Positions 1 to 4,981 of a stretch of 28,050 bases of DNA are shown one piece after another. The notes under the pieces were generated by a model, which saw only the letters and a list, made by a program, of their open reading frames with translations, did not search any database and was not told where the DNA came from. This stretch comes from a virus, in IMG/VR virus record IMGVR_UViG_3300021959_000296, positions 1-28,050 of that record. One strand, written 5' to 3'. A program made the position numbers and the translations under genes. Position 1 is the stretch's first letter. Every line of letters starts with the position of its first letter.

Positions 1-2
1 GT

Positions 3-542
3 ATTAGTGCTCCGCACTATAGCGTTGAAACTGTTGGTGACCCTCAAAAGTTACGAGAACAAACCGGAAAACTAACTATAAACGATAACGAAATTGTTGT
101 TAGTGCCGGAACAGAACCAATATTAAAATTTATTCTTACTAATCAATATATCTCTTGGAATAAAGAAGCTATTGCAACATCTGCTAATTCTGTGTTTAAA
201 CGTCTTGGATCAACTGACGAAGTTTCAAAAATTATTATCACTGAAATCAATAAACAAAGACGAGAAGCATTTGACGAAGCCTATTGGATTTTAGAATTAG
301 CAAAACAAGATAAAAATCATATACCCTATGAACAACCTTCCAGCGATACACACGAAATACCAGACGTCGTAGTTGTAGAGCGTGTGGTAGAAGTTGAAAA
401 AGCAGTTGAAGTAGAGAAGATTGTTGAAGTAGAGAAGATTGTTGAAGTAGAGAAGATTGTTGAGGTAGAGAAGATTGTTGAGGTTGAAAAACCCCAACGC
501 AGTCTCTGGGCTACAGTCAAGGGTTGGTTTAAAAAGGATTGA
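3..542 (+). CDS. Unknown protein with tandem VEVEKI repeats (5' partial)
   Basis: The reading frame is open from the first complete codon to the TGA at 540-542, so the gene starts upstream of the window; the GTG at 192 is only an internal codon. About 179 residues are visible. The first part is globular-looking and I do not recognise it. From about residue 120 it becomes a low-complexity stretch of five to six near-identical six-residue units (VEVEKI type) encoded by 18-bp direct repeats, preceded by a run of valines. It ends in a short Trp- and Lys-rich tail (LWATVKGWFKKD) that could form an amphipathic helix. The alternating Val/Glu/Lys pattern suggests a rigid extended spacer or coiled-coil stalk between an N-terminal domain and a membrane- or protein-binding tail; this is inference. 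A terminator follows at once. Function unknown; the coding call itself is secure. Confidence 0.8.
   Translation: MSAPHYSVETVGDPQKLREQTGKLTINDNEIVVSAGTEPILKFILTNQYISWNKEAIATSANSVFKRLGSTDEVSKIIITEINKQRREAFDEAYWILELAKQDKNHIPYEQPSSDTHEIPDVVVVERVVEVEKAVEVEKIVEVEKIVEVEKIVEVEKIVEVEKPQRSLWATVKGWFKKD
390..490 (+). repeat. 18-bp tandem repeats (VEVEKI coding)
   Basis: Successive copies of an 18-bp unit of the form gttgaagtagagaagatt, with a few a/g changes (for example gaagta versus gaggta). They keep the reading frame and encode the repeated Val-Glu-Val-Glu-Lys-Ile units. Near-identity at the DNA level suggests recent expansion or contraction by slippage or recombination. Confidence 0.85.
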
Positions 543-548
543 AAACTT

Positions 549-695
549 ATGTCTAAAAAAGTAGTACTAGGTTTTCTAGTACTTTTTTCCTATGTGGTTT
601 TAATAATACCAGGACCAGAACTGATCAAACTAGCATTTGCCTGGCTAATACCAGCTATCGTACTTTTATCTCTTGAGTTGTTTTTTAGCGAGTAA
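549..695 (+). CDS. Possible 48-aa two-helix membrane peptide
   Basis: ATG at 549 with an AAGGA element about 10 nt upstream, running to TAA at 693-695 and overlapping the end of the convergent gene by 11 nt. The predicted peptide starts MSKKVVLGFLVLF, has two hydrophobic stretches (about residues 5-20 and 26-46) separated by a Pro-Gly-Pro turn, and ends with an acidic tail. That layout suits a small phage membrane protein. Against it, the intrinsic terminator at 555-588 occupies codons 3-14, so transcripts from upstream should end before the gene is complete unless the terminator is leaky. It may be a chance ORF over a terminator. Low confidence. Confidence 0.35.
   Translation: MSKKVVLGFLVLFSYVVLIIPGPELIKLAFAWLIPAIVLLSLELFFSE
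555..588. terminator. Bidirectional intrinsic terminator
   Basis: Perfect 8-bp stem AGTACTAG (563-570) / CTAGTACT (576-583) with a 5-nt loop. On the + strand it is followed by five T's (584-588); on the - strand by AC and then six T's (560-555). It lies between the + gene ending at 542 and the - gene ending at 685, the usual place for a shared terminator between convergent genes. Confidence 0.8.
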
Positions 696-2019
696 CTTTT
701 GTTAAAGTAATAAACAAAGGTTCTTTTTCTATATAGTTACGAATGTAGCCAGCACTGTTTCTATATGTTCTAATAGTTACTAACTTCTTGCCTGATGTAA
801 CATCTTTAATAAAAAGTTCTGGTGTTGCTTTGTTGTCAACATATTCTGCAACAAGATCTAAATTTTCATCATGTAGCTGATCAAATTTCTTAGCATCTAA
901 AATATAAGAATATCGTTTTGTAAATTGTTTAAGTTGGATATTGTCATCTTCGCGAACCATCCAATACTTCAAAGCCTTTGCTAGTTTCTTAACATATGTT
1001 TTTTCTTGGTCTTCAGTTTGTAGCTGGGTGTTCATACTGTTAACAGCCGCACGATATGCTAGTTCTTGGGCTTTAAGTTTATCATCTTGTTTGAGGAATT
1101 GATCCTTAATACCACTGATGTCTGCTAGTTCAAATTTGCTATCAACATTGAACAATCCATTTTGTAGTATATTGTATCGATCTTCCATTGTTAATGACAT
1201 TGCGCCGCCGCCAACTTGATGTATCTGTCTGGTTGTTCCAACTTTTAAACTATACTCAGCAAATTTCTTTTCTGTCTCGTTGGCAAATGTAATATCTGTT
1301 TTAGTTTCACTTTCGCCGCTGATGCCGTCTCCAATAATACGTACCCAATCAAACCTACCATTTTTTTGATAGGTATCAGCAAATCTTGCAGTTTCATTGT
1401 TTGCATCTTGCACAATAACATCAAGCATTGTACCCATATCTTCAGCAACTTTTGGATCTTTAAATGAGTCCCAACTGCCAGGTTTTAAACTGATTGTAAT
1501 ATGAAACTCATCTGCAATATCGCTGTTTACTTCTTTGGCTTTTAGTTTTAATGTTTTTCCGTTTTGTAGCTTTGAAACAACATTAAGAAGATCTTGTCGA
1601 GTAATAGTTTTTGATGGGCGTTCGATTAATCTTGCAAAAGCGGCCGCGGCATGAAATCCTTCTGCAACTTCACCTTTGTTATACTTAATACGCTCTTCCG
1701 CGGCGTCTCCTGCGGCTCGGTAATACCCGCCAAATTCGCCAGTTTTAACAAATTTTCCAGTATTAATATATTCCCCATCTGTTGTTTTTAGGTTGATAGT
1801 TCCTTTTAAAGGTCCAGTATCTGTTACTGCTTTCATTCTATCAAATTCACTAGGGTCAATAACAACCTGTGAGCCATCTACCGTAGTAAACGGACTCTGA
1901 GATTGTATTTTCTTTAAAAGAAGTGCAATCCTTTCAGGATACTTGTTGAGTTCTGCCGCAGTGAGGTTACTTGCTTCTTTTAAAAATCTTGGTAAAGGTT
2001 TAAACTGGTCGTATCTCAT
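685..2019 (-). CDS. Unknown 444-aa protein with possible PD-(D/E)XK nuclease core
   Basis: The ATG at 2019 is the first in frame; no Shine-Dalgarno is evident, but a late-promoter-like GATAAATAC lies 6 nt upstream. I do not recognise the whole protein. The region around residues 240-262 has a KTDI motif followed about 15 residues later by SLKVG and a Gln-rich segment (RQIHQVGGG). This spacing resembles the D...(E/S)xK core of some type II restriction-endonuclease-like folds, and an N-terminal GEVAEGFHAAAAFARL helix (about 116-131) is of the kind that precedes such cores. The N-terminus, MRYDQFKPLPRFLKEAS, also resembles the short capsid-targeting peptides of T4-like internal proteins. It could therefore be a packaged nuclease or simply a virion protein. 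Both are inference; the coding call is firm because of length and lack of competing frames. Confidence 0.8.
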   Translation of the reverse strand: MRYDQFKPLPRFLKEASNLTAAELNKYPERIALLLKKIQSQSPFTTVDGSQVVIDPSEFDRMKAVTDTGPLKGTINLKTTDGEYINTGKFVKTGEFGGYYRAAGDAAEERIKYNKGEVAEGFHAAAAFARLIERPSKTITRQDLLNVVSKLQNGKTLKLKAKEVNSDIADEFHITISLKPGSWDSFKDPKVAEDMGTMLDVIVQDANNETARFADTYQKNGRFDWVRIIGDGISGESETKTDITFANETEKKFAEYSLKVGTTRQIHQVGGGAMSLTMEDRYNILQNGLFNVDSKFELADISGIKDQFLKQDDKLKAQELAYRAAVNSMNTQLQTEDQEKTYVKKLAKALKYWMVREDDNIQLKQFTKRYSYILDAKKFDQLHDENLDLVAEYVDNKATPELFIKDVTSGKKLVTIRTYRNSAGYIRNYIEKEPLFITLTKVTR

Positions 2020-2025
2020 GATAAT

Positions 2026-2034
2026 GTATTTATC
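2026..2034 (-). promoter_or_regulatory. Late-promoter-like motif GATAAATAC
   Basis: Minus-strand GATAAATAC, a variant of the T4 late -10 box TATAAATA. Only six bases separate it from the ATG at 2019, so a transcript starting the usual few bases downstream would be nearly leaderless. Confidence 0.45.
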
Positions 2035-2038
2035 ATAA

Positions 2039-2491
2039 TCATTTATATCCTTGAATATCTAGATCATAGTTATCAAGTGTAATTACTTCATTACCATTTT
2101 CAGTATAGACTACACGCCGAATGCCAAATTCATTAATGCAACGGGCGCAACCTGTACAAGGCTTGCTAGAACCGTATTCCCAGTGACGCTTTTCCTTGCC
2201 GTCGCCTTTACGAGCTCGTGCAATATATAGCGTACACTTTTCTAAATCTTCAACGTCAAGTGTCTGTAGTGCGTTCTTAATAGCATGCGTTTCAGCATGA
2301 AAAAATATTGCGTGTTCGTTTTTAGCATATTTGGTTTGAAACGGATGCGACTTCATATGGTTAAAGCCCACGCCCACTACTTTGTTCTTGCGTACAAGAA
2401 CTGCCGCCATGCGACTACCTCGAACACGCTCAGTACTCTTGGCGATTTCAAACGCTGTATTGATGTATTCGTGATCTTGTTTAGTCAACAT
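2039..2491 (-). CDS. Zinc-dependent deaminase, CDA superfamily (dCMP deaminase-like)
   Basis: A 150-aa protein starting MLTKQDHEYI. The zinc/catalytic motif HAETHAI supplies the His ligand and the proton-shuttling Glu, and KPCTGCARC supplies the two Cys ligands (PCxxC), the signature of the cytidine/deoxycytidylate deaminase superfamily. Such enzymes convert a cytosine-containing nucleoside or nucleotide to the uracil form; in T4-like phages a dCMP deaminase feeds dUMP to thymidylate synthesis. Between the motifs lies a basic insert (RARKGDGKEKRHWEYG), so the exact substrate cannot be assigned and a RibD-type or tRNA-editing relative is possible. I chose the ATG at 2491; extending to a TTG at 2512 would run to within a few bases of the tRNA 3' end and has no ribosome binding site. 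It is downstream of the tRNA cluster and probably co-transcribed with it. Confidence 0.85.
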   Translation of the reverse strand: MLTKQDHEYINTAFEIAKSTERVRGSRMAAVLVRKNKVVGVGFNHMKSHPFQTKYAKNEHAIFFHAETHAIKNALQTLDVEDLEKCTLYIARARKGDGKEKRHWEYGSSKPCTGCARCINEFGIRRVVYTENGNEVITLDNYDLDIQGYK

Positions 2492-2517
2492 TGTCGTACC
2501 ATTGTTGTACAAAAAGT

Positions 2518-2611
2518 TGGTAGTCCTGGGAGGATTCGAACCTCCATCGCTCTCTAATCTGGAGACTATGCCGAGTATAAGCCGGGTGTTTTACCATTAA
2601 ACTACAGGACC
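2518..2611 (-). tRNA. tRNA with long variable region, anticodon probably UAU (Ile?)
   Basis: 94 nt including an encoded CCA. The acceptor stem GGTCCTG/CAGGACT pairs fully apart from a terminal G-U, the D arm is GTTTAATGGTAAAAC, and the T arm is perfect (GGAGG TTCGAAT CCTCC). The most consistent anticodon loop is CTTATAC, giving UAU, which would read AUA isoleucine; its stem has a C-C mismatch at 27-43 and a G-U next to the loop. Between the anticodon stem and T arm are about 24 nt, containing a TCTC/GAGA mini-stem. That is class II size, whereas tRNA-Ile normally has a short variable loop. The gene is clearly tRNA-like, but its identity and activity are uncertain. Confidence 0.75.
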
Positions 2612-2612
2612 T

Positions 2613-2687
2613 TGGTGACCCCTACGGGACTCGAACCCGTGTTTACGCCGTGAAAGGGCGTTGTCCTAACCGCTAGACGAAGGGGTC
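2613..2687 (-). tRNA. tRNA-Glu (UUC)
   Basis: Complete cloverleaf: acceptor GACCCCT/AGGGGTC, anticodon stem ACGCC/GGCGT with loop CTTTCAC (anticodon UUC, codon GAA), T arm with TTCGAGT, A73 and an encoded CCA. It abuts the next tRNA with one base between, which implies processing from a shared precursor. Confidence 0.95.
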
Positions 2688-2695
2688 GTCTACAA

Positions 2696-2935
2696 CTAGT
2701 GAAAAGTATCTAAAACAGGATATTCAGGACACTCTTCTTGATCAGGATGCCAGTGAGTAACATCACCGGTTAGAAACCCGTAATCACAAAAGAAGACATG
2801 CATATCCTTCCATTCCTTTCCATCTTCGTCAACATATAAGCCATCGTACCATCCTCTATGGCTTCCGACTAAATTAAAATAGTACCAAACTTTTTCGCCT
2901 ACCTTAGGCAATCTTTCGTTTACATCAATCCACAT
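2696..2935 (-). CDS. DUF551-like small protein
   Basis: 79 aa starting MWIDVNERLPKVGEKVW. The ATG at 2935 is chosen because AAGGAG lies seven bases upstream; the longer frame would run back through tRNA-Leu. The pattern W-I-x-V-x-E-R-L-P-x-x-G-x-x-V near the start and VTHWHP near the end is typical of DUF551, a small domain common in phage and prophage genes whose function is unknown. It sits between tRNA-Glu and tRNA-Leu on the same strand, so it should be read from the same sigma70-type promoter upstream of tRNA-Ser. Family assignment is from memory of the motif, not from a search. Confidence 0.85.
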   Translation of the reverse strand: MWIDVNERLPKVGEKVWYYFNLVGSHRGWYDGLYVDEDGKEWKDMHVFFCDYGFLTGDVTHWHPDQEECPEYPVLDTFH

Positions 2936-2951
2936 ATTACTCTCCTTAATT

Positions 2952-3036
2952 TGGTGCCCACGGTCAGACTCGAACTGACAAGGCAGATGCCGAGGGATTT
3001 TAAGTCCCTTGTGTTTACCAATTTCACCACGTGGGC
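2952..3036 (-). tRNA. tRNA-Leu (UAA)
   Basis: Class II tRNA: acceptor GCCCACG/CGTGGGC, anticodon stem AGGGA/TCCCT with loop CTTAAAA (anticodon UAA, codon UUA), variable arm GGCATCTGCC, T arm TCAG-TTCGAGT-CTGA, A73 and an encoded CCA. Confidence 0.95.
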
Positions 3037-3038
3037 TA

Positions 3039-3115
3039 TGGCCTGCCCTGAGGGATTTGAACCCCCGACCCACAGCTTAGAAGGCTGTTGCTCTATCCAG
3101 CTGAGCTAAGGGCAG
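3039..3115 (-). tRNA. tRNA-Arg (UCU)
   Basis: 77 nt with acceptor CTGCCCT/AGGGCAG, anticodon stem ACAGC/GCTGT with loop CTTCTAA (anticodon UCU, codon AGA), T arm with TTCAAAT, G73 and an encoded CCA. It lies two bases from tRNA-Leu. Confidence 0.95.
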
Positions 3116-3133
3116 GTTGTGTTCCAAATTAAG

Positions 3134-3325
3134 TTAAGAGTTTTTAGGTAATTGAGTTGCTTCTTCTACTAGAGCTTGAACAGTTGCAAGATCATTGCAC
3201 ACAATCTTGGCTGTTGACCATTCATCATCATTATCACGCCCAGCAACTTCAACTACGAAACCATTGTCTAGTTGCTTGATAGTGATATCTTCGTCGACCT
3301 TTGATAATTTATCTGCTAACTTCAT
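3134..3325 (-). CDS. Unknown 63-aa protein
   Basis: Starts MKLADKLSKVDEDITIK, with AAGGA 8 nt upstream of the ATG. It is an acidic, soluble-looking protein with alternating hydrophobic positions (ITIKQL, FVVEVAGR, AKIVC) followed by a helix (LATVQALVEEAT), suggesting a small beta-beta-alpha fold. I recognise no family. It sits between tRNA-Arg and tRNA-Ser in the same transcription unit, so its mRNA would be released or trimmed when the flanking tRNAs are processed. Confidence 0.75.
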   Translation of the reverse strand: MKLADKLSKVDEDITIKQLDNGFVVEVAGRDNDDEWSTAKIVCNDLATVQALVEEATQLPKNS

Positions 3326-3344
3326 TGATATATCCTTTATGTAC

Positions 3345-3436
3345 TGGCGGTGAGACAGGGATTCGAACCCTGGGTACCCATTGCTAGGTACAACAGATTA
3401 GCAATCTGCCACTTTCGGCCTCTCAGTCACCTCACC
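3345..3436 (-). tRNA. tRNA-Ser (GCU)
   Basis: 92-nt class II tRNA: acceptor GGTGAGG/TCTCACC, anticodon stem GCAGA/TCTGT with loop TTGCTAA (anticodon GCU, codons AGU/AGC), long variable arm (TACC...GGTA), T arm CAGGG-TTCGAAT-CCCTG, G73 and an encoded CCA. First gene of the cluster in the direction of transcription. Confidence 0.95.
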
Positions 3437-3452
3437 TTTGTTTAGTTTGTAT

Positions 3453-3481
3453 AATATAGCAGACTTACTTAGTAATGTCAA
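3453..3481 (-). promoter_or_regulatory. Sigma70-type promoter for the tRNA cluster
   Basis: On the - strand: TTGACA (3481-3476), 17-bp spacer, TATATT (3458-3453). This is the -35 consensus at optimal spacing with a 5/6 -10 box. The expected start point is about 10 nt upstream of tRNA-Ser. Transcription by unmodified host RNA polymerase early in infection is the natural reading. Confidence 0.85.
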
Positions 3482-3527
3482 CCTTTAGTTTACCATTTTA
3501 TAGCTCTTAGGTTATTATGCAGTGCAA

Positions 3528-3541
3528 AAGGTAAATACCTT
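3528..3541 (+). repeat. 14-bp palindrome AAGGTAAATACCTT
   Basis: Perfect 6-bp arms AAGGTA/TACCTT around AA, in the non-coding divergent region between the tRNA promoter and the late promoter at 3647. It contains GGTAAATAC, the motif seen upstream of several late genes, here on the + strand about 110 bp before the exact late promoter. It may be an additional late start or a binding site. Apart from this and the promoters, I see no gene in 3482-3657. Confidence 0.5.
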
Positions 3542-3646
3542 GTATTATTGCTTATCTGTAGATAATTTACTATCAGATTTGTGCATTAATGCTAAAAAAG
3601 CAATAGTGTTTTTCCCAAACAACTATTGTATACCATGCATTATTGC

Positions 3647-3654
3647 TATAAATA
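3647..3654 (+). promoter_or_regulatory. T4-type late promoter TATAAATA
   Basis: Exact match to the T4 late -10 octamer recognised by RNA polymerase carrying the gp55/gp33 late factors. It faces the DUF3563-like gene and diverges from the tRNA promoter. Transcripts would start near 3660, giving a 5' leader of about 160 nt. Confidence 0.8.
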
Positions 3655-3657
3655 ACA

Positions 3658-3811
3658 CTGAGCGTCCTCAGCTCATAAAAAATGAGTGGCACTAGGAAAG
3701 ACTAGGGCATATCCCATGCCTTACAAGTGGTGTTGAAAATAGACACCGTGGTGACGCCGGAAGAGACCGGGGTATTGCTCTCCTCAAGCACACATACATA
3801 CACATTGGAGA
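3658..3811 (+). ncRNA. Candidate structured cis-regulatory leader RNA
   Basis: Consecutive inverted repeats fill the leader: CTGAG/CTCAG (3658-3671), CTCAT/ATGAG (3672-3686, directly stacked), an outer CACT/AGTG (3690-3693 with 3726-3729) enclosing CTAG/CTAG and GGCAT/ATGCC (3706-3720), then GGTGT/ACACC (3729-3747). CTCTCC (3778-3783) can pair either with GGAAGAG (3759-3765, one bulge) or, through TCTCC, with GGAGA (3807-3811), which is the ribosome binding site of the next gene. The two pairings exclude each other, as in a riboswitch or thermosensor expression platform. I do not recognise a known Rfam class. Inferred by eye without energy calculation. Confidence 0.5.
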
Positions 3812-3819
3812 AACAAAAA

Positions 3820-4014
3820 ATGAAGACTATCCTAAACTGGATGTCATTTCCGTTACGAGCATTAGCTTATTTTTTCGAAAACATTAATAACGCCAAAGGT
3901 ATTGAAGACTACCTAGGGCAAGCCACAGACCATGCAGATCTTGAGCGTCGTCTCAACAATCTTCGCTATGGTAATCACTTTGGTTTTGATAGAATGAAAG
4001 GAACAAGACTATGA
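3820..4014 (+). CDS. DUF3563-like small protein
   Basis: 64 aa starting MKTILNWMSFPLRALAYFF. ATG 3820 is preceded by GGAG at 3807-3810. The segment YLGQATDHADLERRLNNL (residues about 29-46) is the hallmark of DUF3563, short proteins common in proteobacteria that pair a hydrophobic or amphipathic N-terminal helix with this conserved helix; their role is unknown. A longer frame from a GTG near 3727 would put the structured leader into coding sequence and is rejected. The stop overlaps the next start (ATGA, 4011-4014), so the two are translationally coupled. Expression should be late, from the TATAAATA box, and possibly gated by the leader RNA. Confidence 0.8.
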   Translation: MKTILNWMSFPLRALAYFFENINNAKGIEDYLGQATDHADLERRLNNLRYGNHFGFDRMKGTRL

Positions 4015-4196
4015 CCGTAACAGTATTTGATAGAAAATTAGAAATTGAAAACCCTTTTAAAGGCTTTGGTAAGAAGTTTTGGGCTAAGTTGGAAAAATGG
4101 GGCGAGGTACATGCTCAAACCGTTATTCGTCAGCATTGGCATCAACTTGATCTAGACACCCAAAGAGAATTTCTTAAGCGTTGGAAAAACAAGTAA
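4011..4196 (+). CDS. Unknown 61-aa basic protein coupled to DUF3563 gene
   Basis: Starts MTVTVFDRKLEIENPFKGF at the ATG of an ATGA overlap with the preceding gene. It is rich in Lys, Arg, Trp and His (KKFWAKLEKWGEVHAQTVIRQHWHQLD), predicted helical in its C-terminal two-thirds. I recognise no family. Coupling to the DUF3563-like gene and sharing of the late promoter suggest that the two proteins act together. Confidence 0.7.
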   Translation: MTVTVFDRKLEIENPFKGFGKKFWAKLEKWGEVHAQTVIRQHWHQLDLDTQREFLKRWKNK

Positions 4197-4203
4197 TAGA
4201 GTA

Positions 4204-4227
4204 GGGAGGAGAATTAATTTTCCTCCC
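4204..4227. terminator. Inverted repeat between convergent genes
   Basis: GGGAGGA (4204-4210) / TCCTCCC (4221-4227), 7-bp GC-rich stem with an A/T loop. It covers the last codons of the - gene ending at 4214 and follows the + gene ending at 4196. There is no T run on either side, so it is either a weak terminator or an mRNA 3'-end stabiliser. Confidence 0.4.
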
Positions 4228-4981
4228 ATCTCTCTATATCTTCTTCAATACATTCCTTGCCATATTGAATTTCAATTATTGCACAAGGCTCGGGAAATGG
4301 ATTCATTAACTGATGCCACATTGTGTTAGGAATGAATGTACTCTGCAAAGGTCCCATAACAACAGGATCTTGTGTTTCATCAATACTATTGATTACACAA
4401 GAGCCTTTGTATACCATCCAAAACTCACTGCGCTTGGCATGACGTTGCATGGATAATTTCTGTCCTGGTTCGACTACTAGTTCTTTAACTTTAACACCTT
4501 CCGACTCAAAAAGTACTCGATAATAGCCCCATGGGCGCATGGTTTTAGGTGCTTGTATATTTTCTACTAGTGTACTACTGCTATTTCGTTTGTCGGTGCC
4601 GCCAACGCCAAATTTAAAAGAACATTTAGCATGACCAATCCACATACGTTCTTCTTTGGGTAGATCTTCTTTGCTGGCTCGGTCGCCACCGTTACAAAAT
4701 ACAACATGTTCTGCACCATATGATAACGCTTTAAATATTGCGCCACTTGCTGATCCGTCTGAATCATCCCAAGTAATAACTCTATCTACACCAGCCAGTG
4801 CTTTTACAATAGCCACACGTTCTTGTATGGGCATAAACACAAAACCTTTTTTGCGAGCAAGCCATTCGTCACTGTTTAAGCCAACCCAAACTTGTTCGCC
4901 ATGCTCTTTAGCGGCACGAATCATTTCAATGTGCCCACTGTGTATAGGATCAAATCCACCTGTTACTAGTGCTACTTTCAT
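4214..4981 (-). CDS. Nucleotidyltransferase-cupin fusion (sugar-nucleotide type)
   Basis: 255 aa. Residues 1-140 are a cytidylyltransferase-family nucleotidyltransferase: GGFDPIHSGH (8-17) holds the HxGH-type nucleotide-binding motif and NSSSTLVENI (133-142) is the SSTxxR-like motif with Glu instead of Arg. Residues about 147-255 form a cupin like the C-terminal domain of type II mannose-6-phosphate isomerase/ManC: RPWGYYRVL, EPGQKLSMQRHAKRSEFW with metal-ligand candidates H181 and E186, and MWHQL. Related nucleotidyltransferases join CTP or ATP to sugar- or alcohol-phosphates; the cupin may isomerise or bind the sugar-phosphate. The start overlaps the methyltransferase stop (ATGA), so it is co-translated with it. 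Substrate unknown; surface-polysaccharide or cofactor chemistry is plausible. Confidence 0.85.
   Translation of the reverse strand: MKVALVTGGFDPIHSGHIEMIRAAKEHGEQVWVGLNSDEWLARKKGFVFMPIQERVAIVKALAGVDRVITWDDSDGSASGAIFKALSYGAEHVVFCNGGDRASKEDLPKEERMWIGHAKCSFKFGVGGTDKRNSSSTLVENIQAPKTMRPWGYYRVLFESEGVKVKELVVEPGQKLSMQRHAKRSEFWMVYKGSCVINSIDETQDPVVMGPLQSTFIPNTMWHQLMNPFPEPCAIIEIQYGKECIEEDIERWEEN

Noticed and set aside
390-490. CRISPR array
   Set aside because: The repeats are 18 bp and directly contiguous with no spacers; they are coding repeats. No other regularly spaced repeats seen.
326-520. Antisense ORFs across the VEVEKI repeats
   Set aside because: Low-complexity shadows of the 18-bp repeats (Ser/Thr or Asn/Leu runs) without start signals.
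2285-2557. + strand ORF overlapping the deaminase gene and a tRNA
   Set aside because: It runs through the antisense of a conserved gene and into tRNA sequence.
2518-3436. Phage attachment site in the tRNA genes
   Set aside because: No integrase is visible, the genes have complete tRNA bodies with encoded CCA in a cluster, and T4-like phages are lytic.
3658-3811. Glutamine riboswitch (downstream-peptide/glnA type)
   Set aside because: The position before a small gene and a CCGGAAGAG segment recall it, but the hallmark CGTTCA, ACGGAAGTAGG and CCGAAGGAACG elements as I remember them are absent.
3727-3819. Longer start of the DUF3563-like gene at a GTG near 3727
   Set aside because: It would translate the hairpin-rich leader, has no ribosome binding site, and adds a Ser/Thr-rich stretch with no family support; ATG 3820 has GGAG at the right place.
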